Shown: positions 37,274-50,058, numbered from the stretch's first letter. The stretch is DNA of 64,000 nt from Sipunculus nudus (GCA_026874595.1 CM049317.1:74218618-74282617), one strand, 5' to 3'. Numbers and translations: made by a program. The notes: generated from the sequence alone by a model not told the origin.

Positions 37274-37411
37274 CAATACAAAAAGTTTGTTATATACCTG
37301 CTGTCTTAGTTGTTTGTTCATGGGTGTGTGTGAGAGTGCTTGGCTATTCTTGGGCATCCTTCCTTAATATCTCAAACGAACCTGGCCACGGGCCAGGGTG
37401 ACCCCGTGACA
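37274..37411 (+). repeat. Truncated 3' LTR (last 138 bp)
   Basis: Identical to 33243-33380 except for one A/T difference at the 26th base. It abuts reverse-transcriptase coding sequence directly, so the polypurine tract and the LTR's first 1012 bp have been lost. Confidence 0.85.
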
Positions 37412-38023
37412 CGGTCGAAGGTCAAGGTCCCCTTTTTTTAAATCAATGCATGTGCATTTGAAGCCAAACTTTTCATTGCAAACCTTCCATCTTCAAGATA
37501 TTGCTCACCTGCTTATAGGGGAAGATTTTGTTCGATTTTTGTGTCAAAGATCAAGGTCACAGGGCCCATCCATTCACAATTTAGTTTATGGATGATAATT
37601 CTGCTTTGGATAGACAGATTGGCTTCAAACTTGATATAATAAGAACTTAGGTTTTACTTAAATAAATTCATATTGGTTTTCAGGGTCCAGAGATCAAAGT
37701 TGAAAATCACAGGAGCCACATCTTTAAATGGACTGTGGATGCACTTTAAATCAAACTTTTCATCCCATACGTTACATCTTTCACACATGACTTACTTGCC
37801 CAAAGTGAGGAAATCTGTAGATTTTGAGGTTACCTGGTCAGAGGTTACTTTTAAAAGATTGTTACAATAATCTAAATGCTGCTGCAAGTTCAAAGATAAT
37901 AAGTTCTAAGATTTTTTGGTCACAAGGTCATTCGTTAAGGTCACAGGACTGTCACTCTAAACATTTCTTAGACATATCCTTTTAGACAAATTCAGCTGAG
38001 CGGCGAGACCCATGGGTCCCTAG
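37412..38023 (+). repeat. Older interspersed repeat, right part
   Basis: Resumes with CGGTCGAAGGTCAAGG after the gypsy element. It continues the same degenerate 'aaggtcacagg' and 'aaacttttcat' units and ends near AGCTGAGCGGCGAGACCC, which partly mirrors the left end (TTAGCTCA). No coding capacity was recognised. Confidence 0.58.
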
Positions 38024-41009
38024 TTTTAATTATTCTAATGTCCATGGCAGCTACTTTATCCGTGGTGTCATGTATGTCCCACGTGTTCACAACTTAGCCC
38101 GCACACATGTCATATATATTAACCACAAAACCAAATTATAATTCACGTGAACACACGCACATTGACATATCAGCTACCCAGCTAGAATTTACGGAAGGAG
38201 GAGAGGTGCCGCGGGGTGGGGTTGGCTGCAAACCAATACCTGTGGGCACATGGTGCACATGCATATATATACACATATATTCACAATTCTGCCGAGAATC
38301 AGCCCAGAACGTCAATATTCATGTGACATTTCAATGAAAGATTTACAAAAAAAAAAAAAAAAACAAACAAGGTAAACAGTACACACAGCATAGATAAAAT
38401 GAAAATTGTCAATTATGACAATCAATTTATCTATTTTTTGGCAGGGACGCGTGATTCATTATCTACCTTAGTTATATCATGACAAATTCAGAAATTATGT
38501 CTCCCAGATAGATATCTTTCTGTGTACAAATTATTGCAGATGAAAATGTACAGTACTATATATTACTAGGAGATATATAGTTTCTCCAAGATCGCCCCCC
38601 CCCCGATATCTATATGTATTCATGTAACCCTAGATAATTCTGAATGGAGGAGGATACAGAAATCGCATTCCGAACCCGTCTCCAATATATAGCGCCCGCC
38701 CCTGTATGAAGTCAAATGTCAGATGGATTAGTACTTCTCCAGTCGTTCGTCGCGGATACAAGGAGCCGGTCTGATGTAACAGAATCGCATCCCAATTTCT
38801 TTGACTCTAAAGTCATAGGCTGGTGCCTCGAGGAGACCCAGCGGGTCCGCTTATAAAGTTTGCAGGCCCTGAGGTCAAATCGGTCGGTCCCAGGGCCAGT
38901 GCTGGTTTTGCCATCGGTGATCTTGTTAATATCAGCCGAGCGTTCCTGAAGCAGCGAGAGGCGGGAAGCGTGGCCCCGAGAGCTGGAATAGCAGACAAAC
39001 GTCAAGTCGCAGGTTAGGTTACGTGAATGAGTTTCAAGCAGACGGGGTTCTTGGCGGAAGCGGGTCGGAAGTTTGGCGGGAAGGTGCGCACCCCCCTCAT
39101 TATCTATCACGTATGGACGCCACACCTGTTTTGTTTAGACCTAGAGCCCTGATCATCTGAAGGTACTGACACTAAAACCAACTAACAGGGCTTACCCCGC
39201 AATTACAGGTAGCTAATCTTTACCCCATGGTGTAAACCACAGCAAACATTTCATGTTGAGCTGCAGACTTGTTATATTCAGACGGAAGCGTGTGTGGCTT
39301 CGTTGCTATGCTAAAAAATACAGGCAGGAAATTCTCGTGCCGCCTGACCCTAATATATTTCTGTTATATATTGTGTTAAATTATTATACCTCCTGCAGCA
39401 ATTTTTTTTATCTTCATCGGTTCGTTGGTTTCTTTGTCTTTCGGCAACTTTACTAGCAAATATTTTTAGGGATTTTGACTAAATTTGCCGGAGAATCATA
39501 TATAGGGTTACACCAAAAGATAAAACTTAAGTTAAGTTTGATAATCTGGAGCACCATTATATGTTTTTAAGGGTCATCTATACCATTGTAAGACCGGGCC
39601 ATTTTTATGCCGATAATATCAGCTTTATGAGACCAGATTTGTGCTTGCGAGCATAGCTTACAACTGATCCAACCATTGAATTGTTGAACTGTGACATGCA
39701 TGTTTTTGCATATCACAGTTTGATTTAGATCATGGCGGAGGTATAGACGGTCCTGAACTACTTTCTAGTCTTTATATTTATTTACATAAAAAGCGTAATT
39801 TTTCTCCTTATCATAGACATGTCGTCCTATATAAAGATCAATATGTCATATCACTAGCGACATATTGCTTTTTAATTTGTAGTGACGCATACTGTGAGCA
39901 TATATCTACCAAATATACGCACATGTTTTGAATAATTTATCAAAAGGTTGGGACATTTTAAACAGCAAAAAACACATTTAAACGCTAATAAGTAATCAGG
40001 TAAGCGAGCTGGTAATATGTCATTTAATGAATTAACTTGACTCTTGCAAGTGATGAAGCCGACCACGTCTACATGGGCGGTAACTGGAAGTATATTGATG
40101 GTGGTATAAACCCCGGCACAAATTGTCAAAGCCATCATGTACGTAATCGTATCAGTATTAATATTTTCCTACTAACATGAAATTATTTGCATTAAATCAT
40201 AACAATACTGTGATTCTATCGACATTTGCAGCTCGACGGTAACACATTTAATTTTCGGGTGTGTTTAATCAGATGATATTGCCGTACAGTACACGCCAGG
40301 AACATTTCTTGGTAAATCTTAACTTTTTGTCCATATTTTATGCCGCTTGTCTAAACGTAGGTGAAATATTGGTAGCGAGATCATGGAAGTCAACAGATCA
40401 AGCACAGGATTACAAGTTCAGAGCATCGCAGAGCAATTTATCAGACAACATGACATACAACGTCTGCTCGTAATAGGTATATGAACTCTTGTGTGTAAAG
40501 TAATTCAAGGAGTCTTGTTAGATACAAGTCATCCGTAAACATGCCGATATCTTCAAACTTCACTGAGTCACCAGCGCCCCCTGTCGTGTAAACAATACTT
40601 GTATCTTCGATTTGACTCGAGGTCACGTGACCATAACCGGTATATCTAAAAGGTAATAAATCGAATTAATCAATAAATAAAGTATCTCAATGCCTGGCCC
40701 AGTACCTGACCTACACTCCAGGAGGACCGCATACCTTCAGTGAAGCCCAGCTTATGAATTCAAATACATAATATTTGGCAAAAATAGTATATAGCTTAAG
40801 GCCGACTCACCTGCCTTGAAATACGAAATATAAAGTGTTATGTAATTGGAAATTATATAAGAATTGAGTTTTTATATTTTATAATAAATCATCACAATAG
40901 ACAAGGTGTACATCAAATTGGTGTCTTTATTTGAGCACTCAGCCTCAATGAATCATCACGGTTTAACTGAGTCTCCTAAATTTACTATGGCCTCACAGTT
41001 TTACCAGAG
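38024..41009. other. No gene recognised
   Basis: Includes a GC-rich patch at 38690-39130 with overlapping frames on both strands (137 and 64 codons). I could not assign a domain or splice structure. Confidence 0.5.
39687..39720. repeat. Imperfect hairpin
   Basis: AACTGTGACATGCA and TGCATATCACAGTT form a 14-bp stem with one mismatch around a T-rich loop. It precedes GGCGGAGGTATA at 39734-39745, whose following sequence (ACGGTCCTGAACTACTTTC) matches the end of the repeat at 54973. Confidence 0.5.
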
Positions 41010-41283
41010 ACTCGTCATTTTCCGAAGACTCTTCATTTTTCTTAAGCCTAGTCATTTTTCCGAAATATAATCATTTTCCGAAACCTCGTAATATTTCTGA
41101 AACCCGTCAATTTTGCCAAGGCTCATCATTTTTTCGAACCCTCGTCATATTTCTGAAGCCTAAACATTTTCCCGAAATATAATCTTCCGAAACCTTATCA
41201 TTTTTCTGAAACCTCGTCATTTTCCCAAAAGCTCATCATTTTTTCGAAGCCTCATCTTTTGTTCCGGAGCTTCATAATTTTGT
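41010..41283. repeat. ~20-bp degenerate minisatellite
   Basis: About 13 irregular copies of a unit near CTCGTCATTTTTCCGAAACC. Variants include AATATAATC and GCTCATCATTTTTTCG. Confidence 0.85.
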
Positions 41284-42412
41284 TACTGTGGCTTTTTAAA
41301 TATAACTCCCAGTCAGTAATCATACAATATGCATTTGAAAAAAGATAATATTAATTTTTACATTTAAATTGGTTATATGGATGTATGTGTGTAATATATT
41401 TAAATAAAGAACGCTTCCAAAAGTACAGTTTTGTTTGTATGTGTGTTTGCACGCACGTGCAACGGCGTATCATATATAGAGGGGGTAAACCCCGCATGTT
41501 TTGAGCAAATAGCTTTCTTTTATTTGGCCATTTATTGTTATGGACAATAATACTAAAATACCTCAGCAGACGATGGCTGTTTCTGCGGTAAAGGATCTGG
41601 CAGGAATGCAGGAAACAGACGGGAAAACACCACATCTCATTCCGAAAAACAGGCTAGTCGGTAGCAAGTACACAGCACTGGCAACTAAATAGCCGATAGA
41701 TTGACTGGATACAATCCCCATTACGTCTCAATAACAAACAGTCGGCGGCCGTCCCTGGCACTCTGCGGTAAGGAGATGCCGGGGTTATTGGTCCGTTCAG
41801 ACTCCTCCGCGGCCTGTGTTATGACATCCGTCTAGGTGCCGATCTATATAAGAGTAATGTGTTATAAACAAGTACTTAACATGCCACGGTATCTCAACGC
41901 CATTACTATATTTAGGGTTCTGTTGGCCTGAAATAGAAAAAGGGAACGCTTTAGCCCGGCATATGGGGTATTATCATAATTGCTAAGTTATCCACAGAAT
42001 GTTATTCCTCACTTTGCCATATCCTGATGTTTTAAATCTGTCGAATCGTGTACATAACCAATCAGTCTAAATCTCTGGTAAGTCCGCCATTCGACTAACC
42101 ATGACAGTCCAAAAAATTAGTAGGCATTTAATTCTTTTATCTTCAAGAAAAAGACAACAATGCTTTCGGATCTGACAGATTCCAGAAAAAAAAGGCATTA
42201 TAATCAGAAAGATTCGTGAAAAAAGGTCATGCCTGGATTCAGAAATATGGCAACATTCTGCAGATGTATCTTCCAGGCGATCAGATAATGAGGATTTTGT
42301 CTCGCGATTTGATCGATACTGGCGGTCATGTATCCATATGTCTCTTCATCTGACAATCGACAAAATCATTGCTTTCGATCCTTAAACCAGAGGATTCATG
42401 GCTCCCTCATCA

Positions 42413-42844
42413 GAGAACCATACAAGCCTTAATATCTCCTTATCTGAGAACCAGGACCGTAATGTCTCCTTATCTGCACGAGAACGTTCTCTCCTGATCT
42501 GAGAACCGGGACCTTAATGTCTCTTTATCTGCATGAGAACCATGTCTCCTTATATGAGAACCGGGACCTTAATCTCTCCTTATCATAGAGCTAGGACCTT
42601 GGTGTCTCCTTATCTGAGAACAAGGGCCTTATTAATGTCTCCTTATCTGAGAACTTGGGCCGTTATATCTCCTCTGTGAACCAGGACCTCAATTTCTCCT
42701 TATCTGAGAAAAAAGGACCTGAATGCCTCATATCTGAAAACCAGGCCATAATGTCTCCTTGTCTGAGAACAAGGGCCTTAATGTCTCCTTATCTGAGAAC
42801 TGGGCCATAATGTCTCCTTATCTGAGAACTAGGCCATGTCTCCT
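42413..42844. repeat. ~30-bp degenerate minisatellite
   Basis: About 14 copies of a unit near AATGTCTCCTTATCTGAGAA + CCAGGACCTT, with frequent indels. Confidence 0.9.
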
Positions 42845-44092
42845 GGGGTACGTGCTCTTTTGGTGTCTGTATATCCTGGTGACCGAATTAGAGACAACAG
42901 TCGATATTCCTGTTGATAAAGGGATGGATGCTCTCGTATATCCATGGCTACCGAGGGATACGTCGTCGATAACCTCTGCATTCTGTCGATCCTCGCCGGA
43001 TATACATATATTTTTTTAATTTTGTTATTGTAAAAGGTCTATTTTGGTGAGCAACTGATGGCCAGTTGAGCCATAGAAGTACGTGATTTAAGTTTATTTA
43101 TTAAACCAATGATAAGTAGGTGTACTAACGTATTTTAACTTTTTTTAAACAAATGTCAAAGTATTTCTTCATACAGAAGTCTAACATTGTATTGTATGTA
43201 TGTGTGGGTGTGTGTTTGTGTGGGTGGGGGGGGGGGGGTATTTGTCTGCGTCTGTATTTATGACAGGTTAATGGATAGCAACGATTTGGTCGAGTGAAAT
43301 TATTTATATTATCTGGTGCCCTCATGATAGTTAAAAAGATTATTTTTATATGCGCATAGGATATTGACGTATAATCTGATAAGCGATACCTTCGGGTGTG
43401 CAAGACAAGTACATGTGTGTAAGATATGGTCATAATAGCCCCATTGTCGGAATAAAGATATATCTTATGATTTATTCCTATTAGGGCTTAAATTTTTTTC
43501 ATATATATTTAAGACACCCTCCTAATCATGCTAATGGCTGTCCCTTCTAAACGTAAAGTCTCTGTTACTAAGTCGTTTCTGGGTAGCCCGACATTTCTGC
43601 CATGCAGTATGTAGAGGCGGCGATTCTACCTGGTTCAGGGGAAAAAAGTCTCTAAGTTTTTTACACGGTGAATAAAACATCACAGTCAATTTGTTCTTTG
43701 GCTTTATTGCTGTAGGTCACGCGATATATGACTTTAAACACCGGGCTTTTCAGTCTGTTATGTTCACACACAGCTGGTGACCGGGAAACAAAAAAAATCT
43801 ATGGTCGATGTTCAAGGAAAAGAGGTTATCGACCGAGGACTCCGTCATGCAATAATGCTATAAATATCGCCATTACGACAAGCCCAGGAGAAATTAATGT
43901 ATGCAGCTGAAATATCGCACGTTAATGTCATTTGTTTCATACGGATGTAGCATGATAAAGACCTATAAAAGCCGTTTTTTACTGTTTTTTATGGTAAACT
44001 TAATAGTAACATCAGCCTCCCGCTCTTTGATACTGAAGGAAACGCTGTACGATCATGTGCGATTCCTGATAAAGGCCGCTCTTACATGTATT
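42845..44092. other. No gene recognised between two minisatellites
   Basis: Holds (TG)n/poly-G at about 43197-43238. No supported exon. Confidence 0.5.
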
Positions 44093-44512
44093 TTCGTGAT
44101 ATCACGACCCTCAGAAGACATATAAGGCCTGATAGAACCTACATGAGCGTGATATCACGACTCTCAGAAGACATTATATTAGGCCTGATAGAACCAACAT
44201 GAGCGTGATATCACGACCCTCAGAAGACATTATATTAGGCCTGATAGAACCAACATGAGCGTGATATCACGACCCTCAGAAGACATTATATTTGACCTGA
44301 TAGAACCTACATGAGCGTGATATCACGACCCTCAGAAGACATTATATTTGACCTGATAGAACCTACATGAGCGTGATATCACGACCCTCAGAAGACATTA
44401 TATTAGGCCTGATATAACCTACATGAGCGTGATATCACGACTCTTAAAAGACATTTTATTAGGCCTGATAGAGTCCACATCATTTCACGAGTGTCAGTAG
44501 AAATTATATTAG
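44093..44512. repeat. 56-bp satellite with a palindrome in each unit
   Basis: Unit starts GAGCGTGATATCACGACC and continues CTCAGAAGACATTATATTAG. Starts at 44145, 44201, 44257, 44313, 44369 and 44425 give an exact 56-bp period. Each unit holds the 12-bp palindrome CGTGATATCACG. The last copy is diverged. Confidence 0.96.
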
Positions 44513-45031
44513 ACTTTATTTAGCCGTAGTAGTGTTGACAGTCATATCCATAACGGCTTTTTAGGCTGTGTTGATATGTAAACATGTATTCCTTAAAGGG
44601 GCGTATACACATACCAGGGATATTAAATATACATGAAATAGAGAATTATAGTGTGTTCATTTAAAATACTTTTTGATTTCTTTCAAAATGAACCTTTAAG
44701 TAATATTAATTTTCTTTGTATATAGATATAAATTAAATGAAGCACTAAAGCCTTCAGTGAACGATTCATTGCATTCAAATGCAAATATAAAAGGCAAATC
44801 AAATGTAAATGATTTAAAGAAATAGCTAATGCAAACCCAAAATTGTTTAAAATACATGTGGACTGGAAAAGTTTTTTGCAACCTGATATTAAGGTATGTG
44901 TGGGCCTTGTAATGATTAACCTGAAGGGGATAATTCTGATATCTGACGTCTCTCAACTTATGATTATCCCTTGAACCTGTCTATAACAGAAGGCCCTGCA
45001 GAAAACGCTGATGTCACAGGCCCTTCGTTTT

Positions 45032-45120
45032 GTTTATATCCAAGTATTTATAACATGTGGCGGCGTCAGATTAACCCAAAAACATTCGACGAGGACCTGG
45101 CGGCATGTCAGACGGAACAC
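45032..45120. repeat. Dispersed ~90-bp repeat, copy B
   Basis: GTTTATATCCAAGTATTTATA...GGACCTGGCGGCATGTCAGACGG matches 19955-20046 with several substitutions and small indels. Confidence 0.5.
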
Positions 45121-45711
45121 AGTTTTACAAAGGGCTTTTTGCAATTGGTGAACCTTAAACTTCCGCACATATGCAGCAGCCACCTTATGCTATGTAATTT
45201 TGCTGTTCGTCAACATTAGCGCATTTCCCGTGTTTACTTACAGCTTAATAAGCCTCATCGATGAATTCCCTACGGTTCAAGAATACTTACACAGAATTAG
45301 CCAGAAACCACAGAAATTCTACATAACACATAGGTGTATAACTGGCTTTAAGTCAAAAGGGCAGCTGAAACCAGTCATGGCAAAATATTTTTTTTTTAAT
45401 TATTATTATATGATTCTTAAAAAGTGTTTTCGTTTTGGTGATTATTGTTCCCAAATAGAATTATAGAATGGCTATCGCATTTGGAAGTAGGTTGTAAATC
45501 AGCCGGGTTTTTTTTTCGCGTCATCACATCTTCCGAATTTTCCGGTCGATTTTTATCCGGCCGGAATATCCTTGACATTTTCAAGGATTAAAGCAGCCGA
45601 TTTTCCTAGCCGTATTTCTAAAAAAAACACAACTTTAAGGAAATCAGGAAATGTTGAAAAAGAATATAAAACATATGATACTTTTGATGATAGCGGTAAT
45701 GATGTTTGACG

Positions 45712-46645
45712 AAAATGAAGATGGTTCGGATGATGACGATGATGACGCCAATAAGACGATGATTATTATGGTGACGTAAGACCAAGATTATGATGATCTT
45801 AATGAAGACGACGATGATGATGATGGTGATAAGACGACATTTATTATGATAACGTAAGAACAAGATTATGATGATCATTATGATGACGACAATGATGATG
45901 ACGGTGATAAGACGACATTTATTATTGTGATGTAAGACCAAGATTATGATGATCTTAATGAAGACGACGATGATGATGACGGTGATAAGACGACGATTAT
46001 TATGGTGACGTAAGACCAAGATTATGATGATCTTAATGAAGACGACGATGATGATGACGGTGATAAGACGACATTTATTATGATGACGTAAGAACAAGAT
46101 TATGATGATCATTATGATGACGACAATGATGATGACGGTGATAAGACGACAATTATTATTGTGACGTAAGACCAAGATTATGATGATCATGATGATGCCG
46201 AAAATGATGATTACGGTGATAAGACGACATTTATTATGATGACGTAAGACCAAGATCATGATGATCTTAATGATGACGACAATGATGATGACGGTGATAA
46301 GACGACATTTATTATGGTGACGTAAGACCAAGATTATGATGATCATAATGATGACGACGATGATGATGACGGTGATTAGACGACATTTATTATGGTTACT
46401 TAAGACCAACATTATGATGATCATAATGATGACGACGATGATGATGACGGTGATAAGACGACGATTATTATGGTTACATAAGACCAAGATTAGGATGATC
46501 TTAATGATTACGACGATGATGGTGACGGTGATAAGGCGACGATTATTATGGTGACGTAAGACCAAGATTATGATAATCTTAATGATGACGACAATGATGA
46601 TGACGGTGATAAGAAGATGATTATTATGGTGACGTAAGACCAAGA
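45712..46645. repeat. 78-bp minisatellite, ~12 copies
   Basis: Unit contains GATGATGATGACGGTGATAA, GACGAC, ATTATTATGGTGACGTAAG and ACCAAGATTATGATGATC. The 78-bp period preserves reading frame, so the minus strand is open for 341 codons (45618-46643) as a 26-residue Ile/Val-rich repeat. One + strand frame is Asp-rich with a TAA in almost every unit. I treat the array as non-coding: there is no signal sequence, no unique domain and no splice support. Confidence 0.93.
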
Positions 46646-49600
46646 GGTAACGGTGTTTTCTTATACGTCACCTGAAAGTTCTCAGGGTTGAATAGAAAAG
46701 TTTTATCCTTTTTAATGTGTTCCAAATTTGAAAATACATATCTTAGATACATGTATCCAAAATATTAATTACACACATATTTATCACATTAAGTAGCAAA
46801 ACCCCCTGGCGAGAATCTTTCTCTCTCTCACATTCCCTCTCAATATCCCCTGTCCACGGTTCATTGATTAATATGACTTTAAACGAGAAGAGGAATAATG
46901 TAGCAAGCGTATTGATAAAACTAATGGCACGCCAAACAGGAAATTAACAGAAGAATCTTTATTCATGAGACTGGTAGTCCTGCTGAGGCAGTGAAAGCAG
47001 CAATTTAAATCCTCTTAAATCAGCAGGCGAGGATAGGAGTCAAGGAGGGGAGGGCGTTAGACAGCTCGTAAATTACGCCGGCTGTAGCTTGGCTGCGGCA
47101 GTCAGCTGAGAAGAAACCGCCCGTGCGCAAGTCCTCGTAACTGTACAAAATGCCATCTCGTCCTGTATTCCCTGCGTGCCTCGCATTGCAGCTCGCAGCT
47201 CGAGGGCATTTACTTCGCAATAGATCCAGAGTATTAGGCCTGTTATAAAGGCGATGGCATCTCTGTAACATAGTAACCCCTCAGCCTTACGACGGCCAGG
47301 GTTTCAGCACGCACGCGTCTCCTACTTCCAGAACGAAATGCTGTGGGTAGCGAACCCTTACTACCCCTCCCACCTGTATATAATATTAACCAGCGTTGGA
47401 TGCTGGTCTCAAAAGGGTGGACAGATCTGAAACACACAGTTAAAAAAGGAGTCAATTTTTGATGCTGTAATCAGAAGAGGAAAGACTCATCTTATGATTT
47501 CAGATTAATGATCATTCTCTTACCACAACCGGCTATAAAAGGCTGACACTTTAAGAAAGATAGCCACAGGGGTATATATTTTTTCGAAGTTTGTGATAAA
47601 CCATCTGTTTATTTAATGAGCTAATTAGAAACATGCAGTATGACCACTTGGACAAATTTACAGGAATCTTGATGAGCCTCAGCTTCGGAGCGAGAGTAAT
47701 AAACACTCTAAATTAAGATAAATCGATATGTCAGAATTTAAACACGTCCTTCGTCCTCAAAATCGTGGAGTTTTTCGTATAATAAAAGTGTCGGTGTAAC
47801 GTTAATAGAAACTGTAGTTACTGCTCTTTCGTTCGCAAAACATACCTTATCATAAACAGTGTTTGATACTTTTAAGTTCAAAAACAGGACAAACATTATT
47901 CAAGTTAAACAATTTTTATCTATATGACAACTTCTTATGTCACAAAAAAGTTATTCCATACGCCAGATGGCGCTAACATTGATGATGGTCTTCATTAATT
48001 TTCCACAAACATGTTGTCTTGCAATAAAAGCAACGTGTTCCCTTATCAAGCTTTTTTTTTTTTTATCTGAAATTGTAACATTTAAACCTTGGGCGTGCTT
48101 AACACCAAATGGCACCACGGCTAATGCCACCCACTCGGTGAAATCCGGAATTTTAGCGAAAATTTCGTATTTCTTGAATAAGTAAGTCGGTGTGGGACAG
48201 AAAATAGTGATCCATCTGGCATAGCTGCACGTATATAAAAAGGGTATATTACATTTACATATATACCAACATTCATATAATTTTACAGCTCCCCATCGCT
48301 GTTTAGTCCAAGCTAGGAACATATTCTTCCAGAACATCGGATTTATTATATTGTAAAGTATGTGTGCACTTTGTTTGGGGATGTTTTATTTTGCTTCATG
48401 TACATACTGTACAACATTATACAGCTGTTGAAGCAGTCATTCACATTTACCCGGAATAAGTGTTTCTTGGGTTGCAAACAGTCTGTAAGGTGCAAACAAA
48501 CCTTTCTTTCGAGGTTTTCTGGGGGATTCTTAGTTTTATGGAGAGCCCTAGTGGCAGGTCTTGACACTTTGGGTAAATTTACATGACTTGTAATAAATAC
48601 AGCTTGACCGCCAATGATTGATGCGCCCACACGGGATACCACGGGTACATACCGTAACGTAAGGACGTGCCCCGCCCGGACTCCTCTGTCAGCGTAACCG
48701 CTAATTGAAGACGATACCTAAATTAAGGCCAGATTCCCGGGCCAAAACAAACGATGTTTATACCTCTATCATGTGTAGGTGGTACACAAGCGGCAGATGA
48801 ACTATGAAGTATTGTTATTTGTGCTAAGGTTGCTTCAAGTAAGAGTCATTTATATTCTGCTCAGTACGCGTTTCGGACAGAAAGTTGTGTTTTTTTTTTT
48901 CACCTGGACAGATTAAACAATTCTGTAGGCTACAGGGGCAGATATAGGAGGGGGCTCAACACTTTGACAAAGGTTAACAAAGAGTGCAGGTAGTCACACT
49001 TCGCTCACTGAAATTTTAATTCTACCATCTTACATGCCATCCTACATGCACACTTGCATGCAAAACGAACTGAATTTTTTTTTCAATAGTAACACTGTTA
49101 TATCAGAAGCACCATTGTGTAATAAAATAACACAGGAAAATATAGATGTGGGTCTGAATTCCGGAAAGGTTGAAAATTTAAGACCATTTTATAGGAAAAT
49201 ATAGGAAATATAGGGACTCCGTGGAACACCACCTGTAGTAGACTTGGGTTAATTATACTGGTTTCGTTGTCATGGTGTTTGTAGGATTTTCGCACATCAC
49301 GTGACATCACGTGTTTTATATGCTGATAATGATAAGGTCATGACATCTGTATCACATGATATATATATATAACTGAACAGACGTTCTCGTAAATGTTAAA
49401 AATCATGGACAAAATGACGTAATTATATTTACCACTGTCCAGTAGCTTTAAAAAATCATAACTGTCAAGTGAGAATTAAAGATGTAGGAATTATCGAGTG
49501 CAACCATGAACAAAAATCAGTAGTTTATCCACACAGAATTGGGGTAGGATGATGTGTTTTAGCCTTTATTCCCCCTGGGTGGCATTACTACTAGTGCCTG

Positions 49601-50058
49601 GTACTCGTAGACAAATTACAGCCGCTCACGGCTGCTGAGCCTCGCGTGAATCAAACCTCAAGAAGCCGCCATTTTGAGAGCGCAGGTGGCGGTTTTGTAA
49701 TCACCCCTGTTGCCCATCTCATTATTACTCCGCTCCCGCGGGACTACTTTCTTTGGTGCTGGTTCTTTGCTGCTTTCTGACTTGAATTTTAAATTCGACA
49801 AGGACAGCCCCCACATACCTAAAGTTGGTCATGAGAGCATATTACTGCAAGACACGTGGGATGACGTCATAAGCGCCTTCAGATGGCCTGCAAATCATCA
49901 TTATTATTAACGGAGTCACTCTTTTTGTAATATTTACTGAAAATTAACCTATGATGGAGCACTCTTGTCACTCGTTTTGTTGCACTCTTGACCCCCTTTT
50001 TTAATTAAACACTCCCGAGACTTAATATTACTACAATGTTATCTAGTCCATTGAGAAG
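46646..50058. other. No gene recognised; upstream region of the Ly6-like gene
   Basis: GC-richer patch at 47020-47460 with an 83-codon minus frame of unknown content. 5' UTR exons or promoter of the Ly6-like gene may lie here, but nothing marks them. Confidence 0.45.

Larger units (their letters stand above)
32231..37411 (+). mobile_element. Ty3/gypsy LTR retrotransposon, Gmr1-like order, internally deleted
   Basis: The element starts TGTCA and ends TGACA, flanked by CGGTC at 32226-32230 and at 37412-37416. Removing it and one CGGTC rejoins a continuous older repeat ('...gggtcaaacggtcgaaggtcaagg'). Order seen: 5' LTR, PBS, gag with CCHC knuckle, protease (DSG), integrase (zinc finger, DDE core, GPY motif), start of reverse transcriptase, then only the last 138 bp of the 3' LTR. 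Integrase before RT within a gypsy-type polyprotein is the hallmark of the Gmr1 group. RT body, RNase H, polypurine tract and 1012 bp of the 3' LTR are missing, so this copy cannot move by itself. Confidence 0.88.

Noticed and set aside
38712-39125. 137-codon minus-strand frame in a GC-rich patch
   Set aside because: Overlapping open frames exist on both strands, as expected from GC content. No domain, signal or splice support.
47020-47271. 83-codon minus-strand frame in a GC-richer patch
   Set aside because: No recognisable family and no convincing splice sites. It may be a real exon but cannot be supported from sequence alone.
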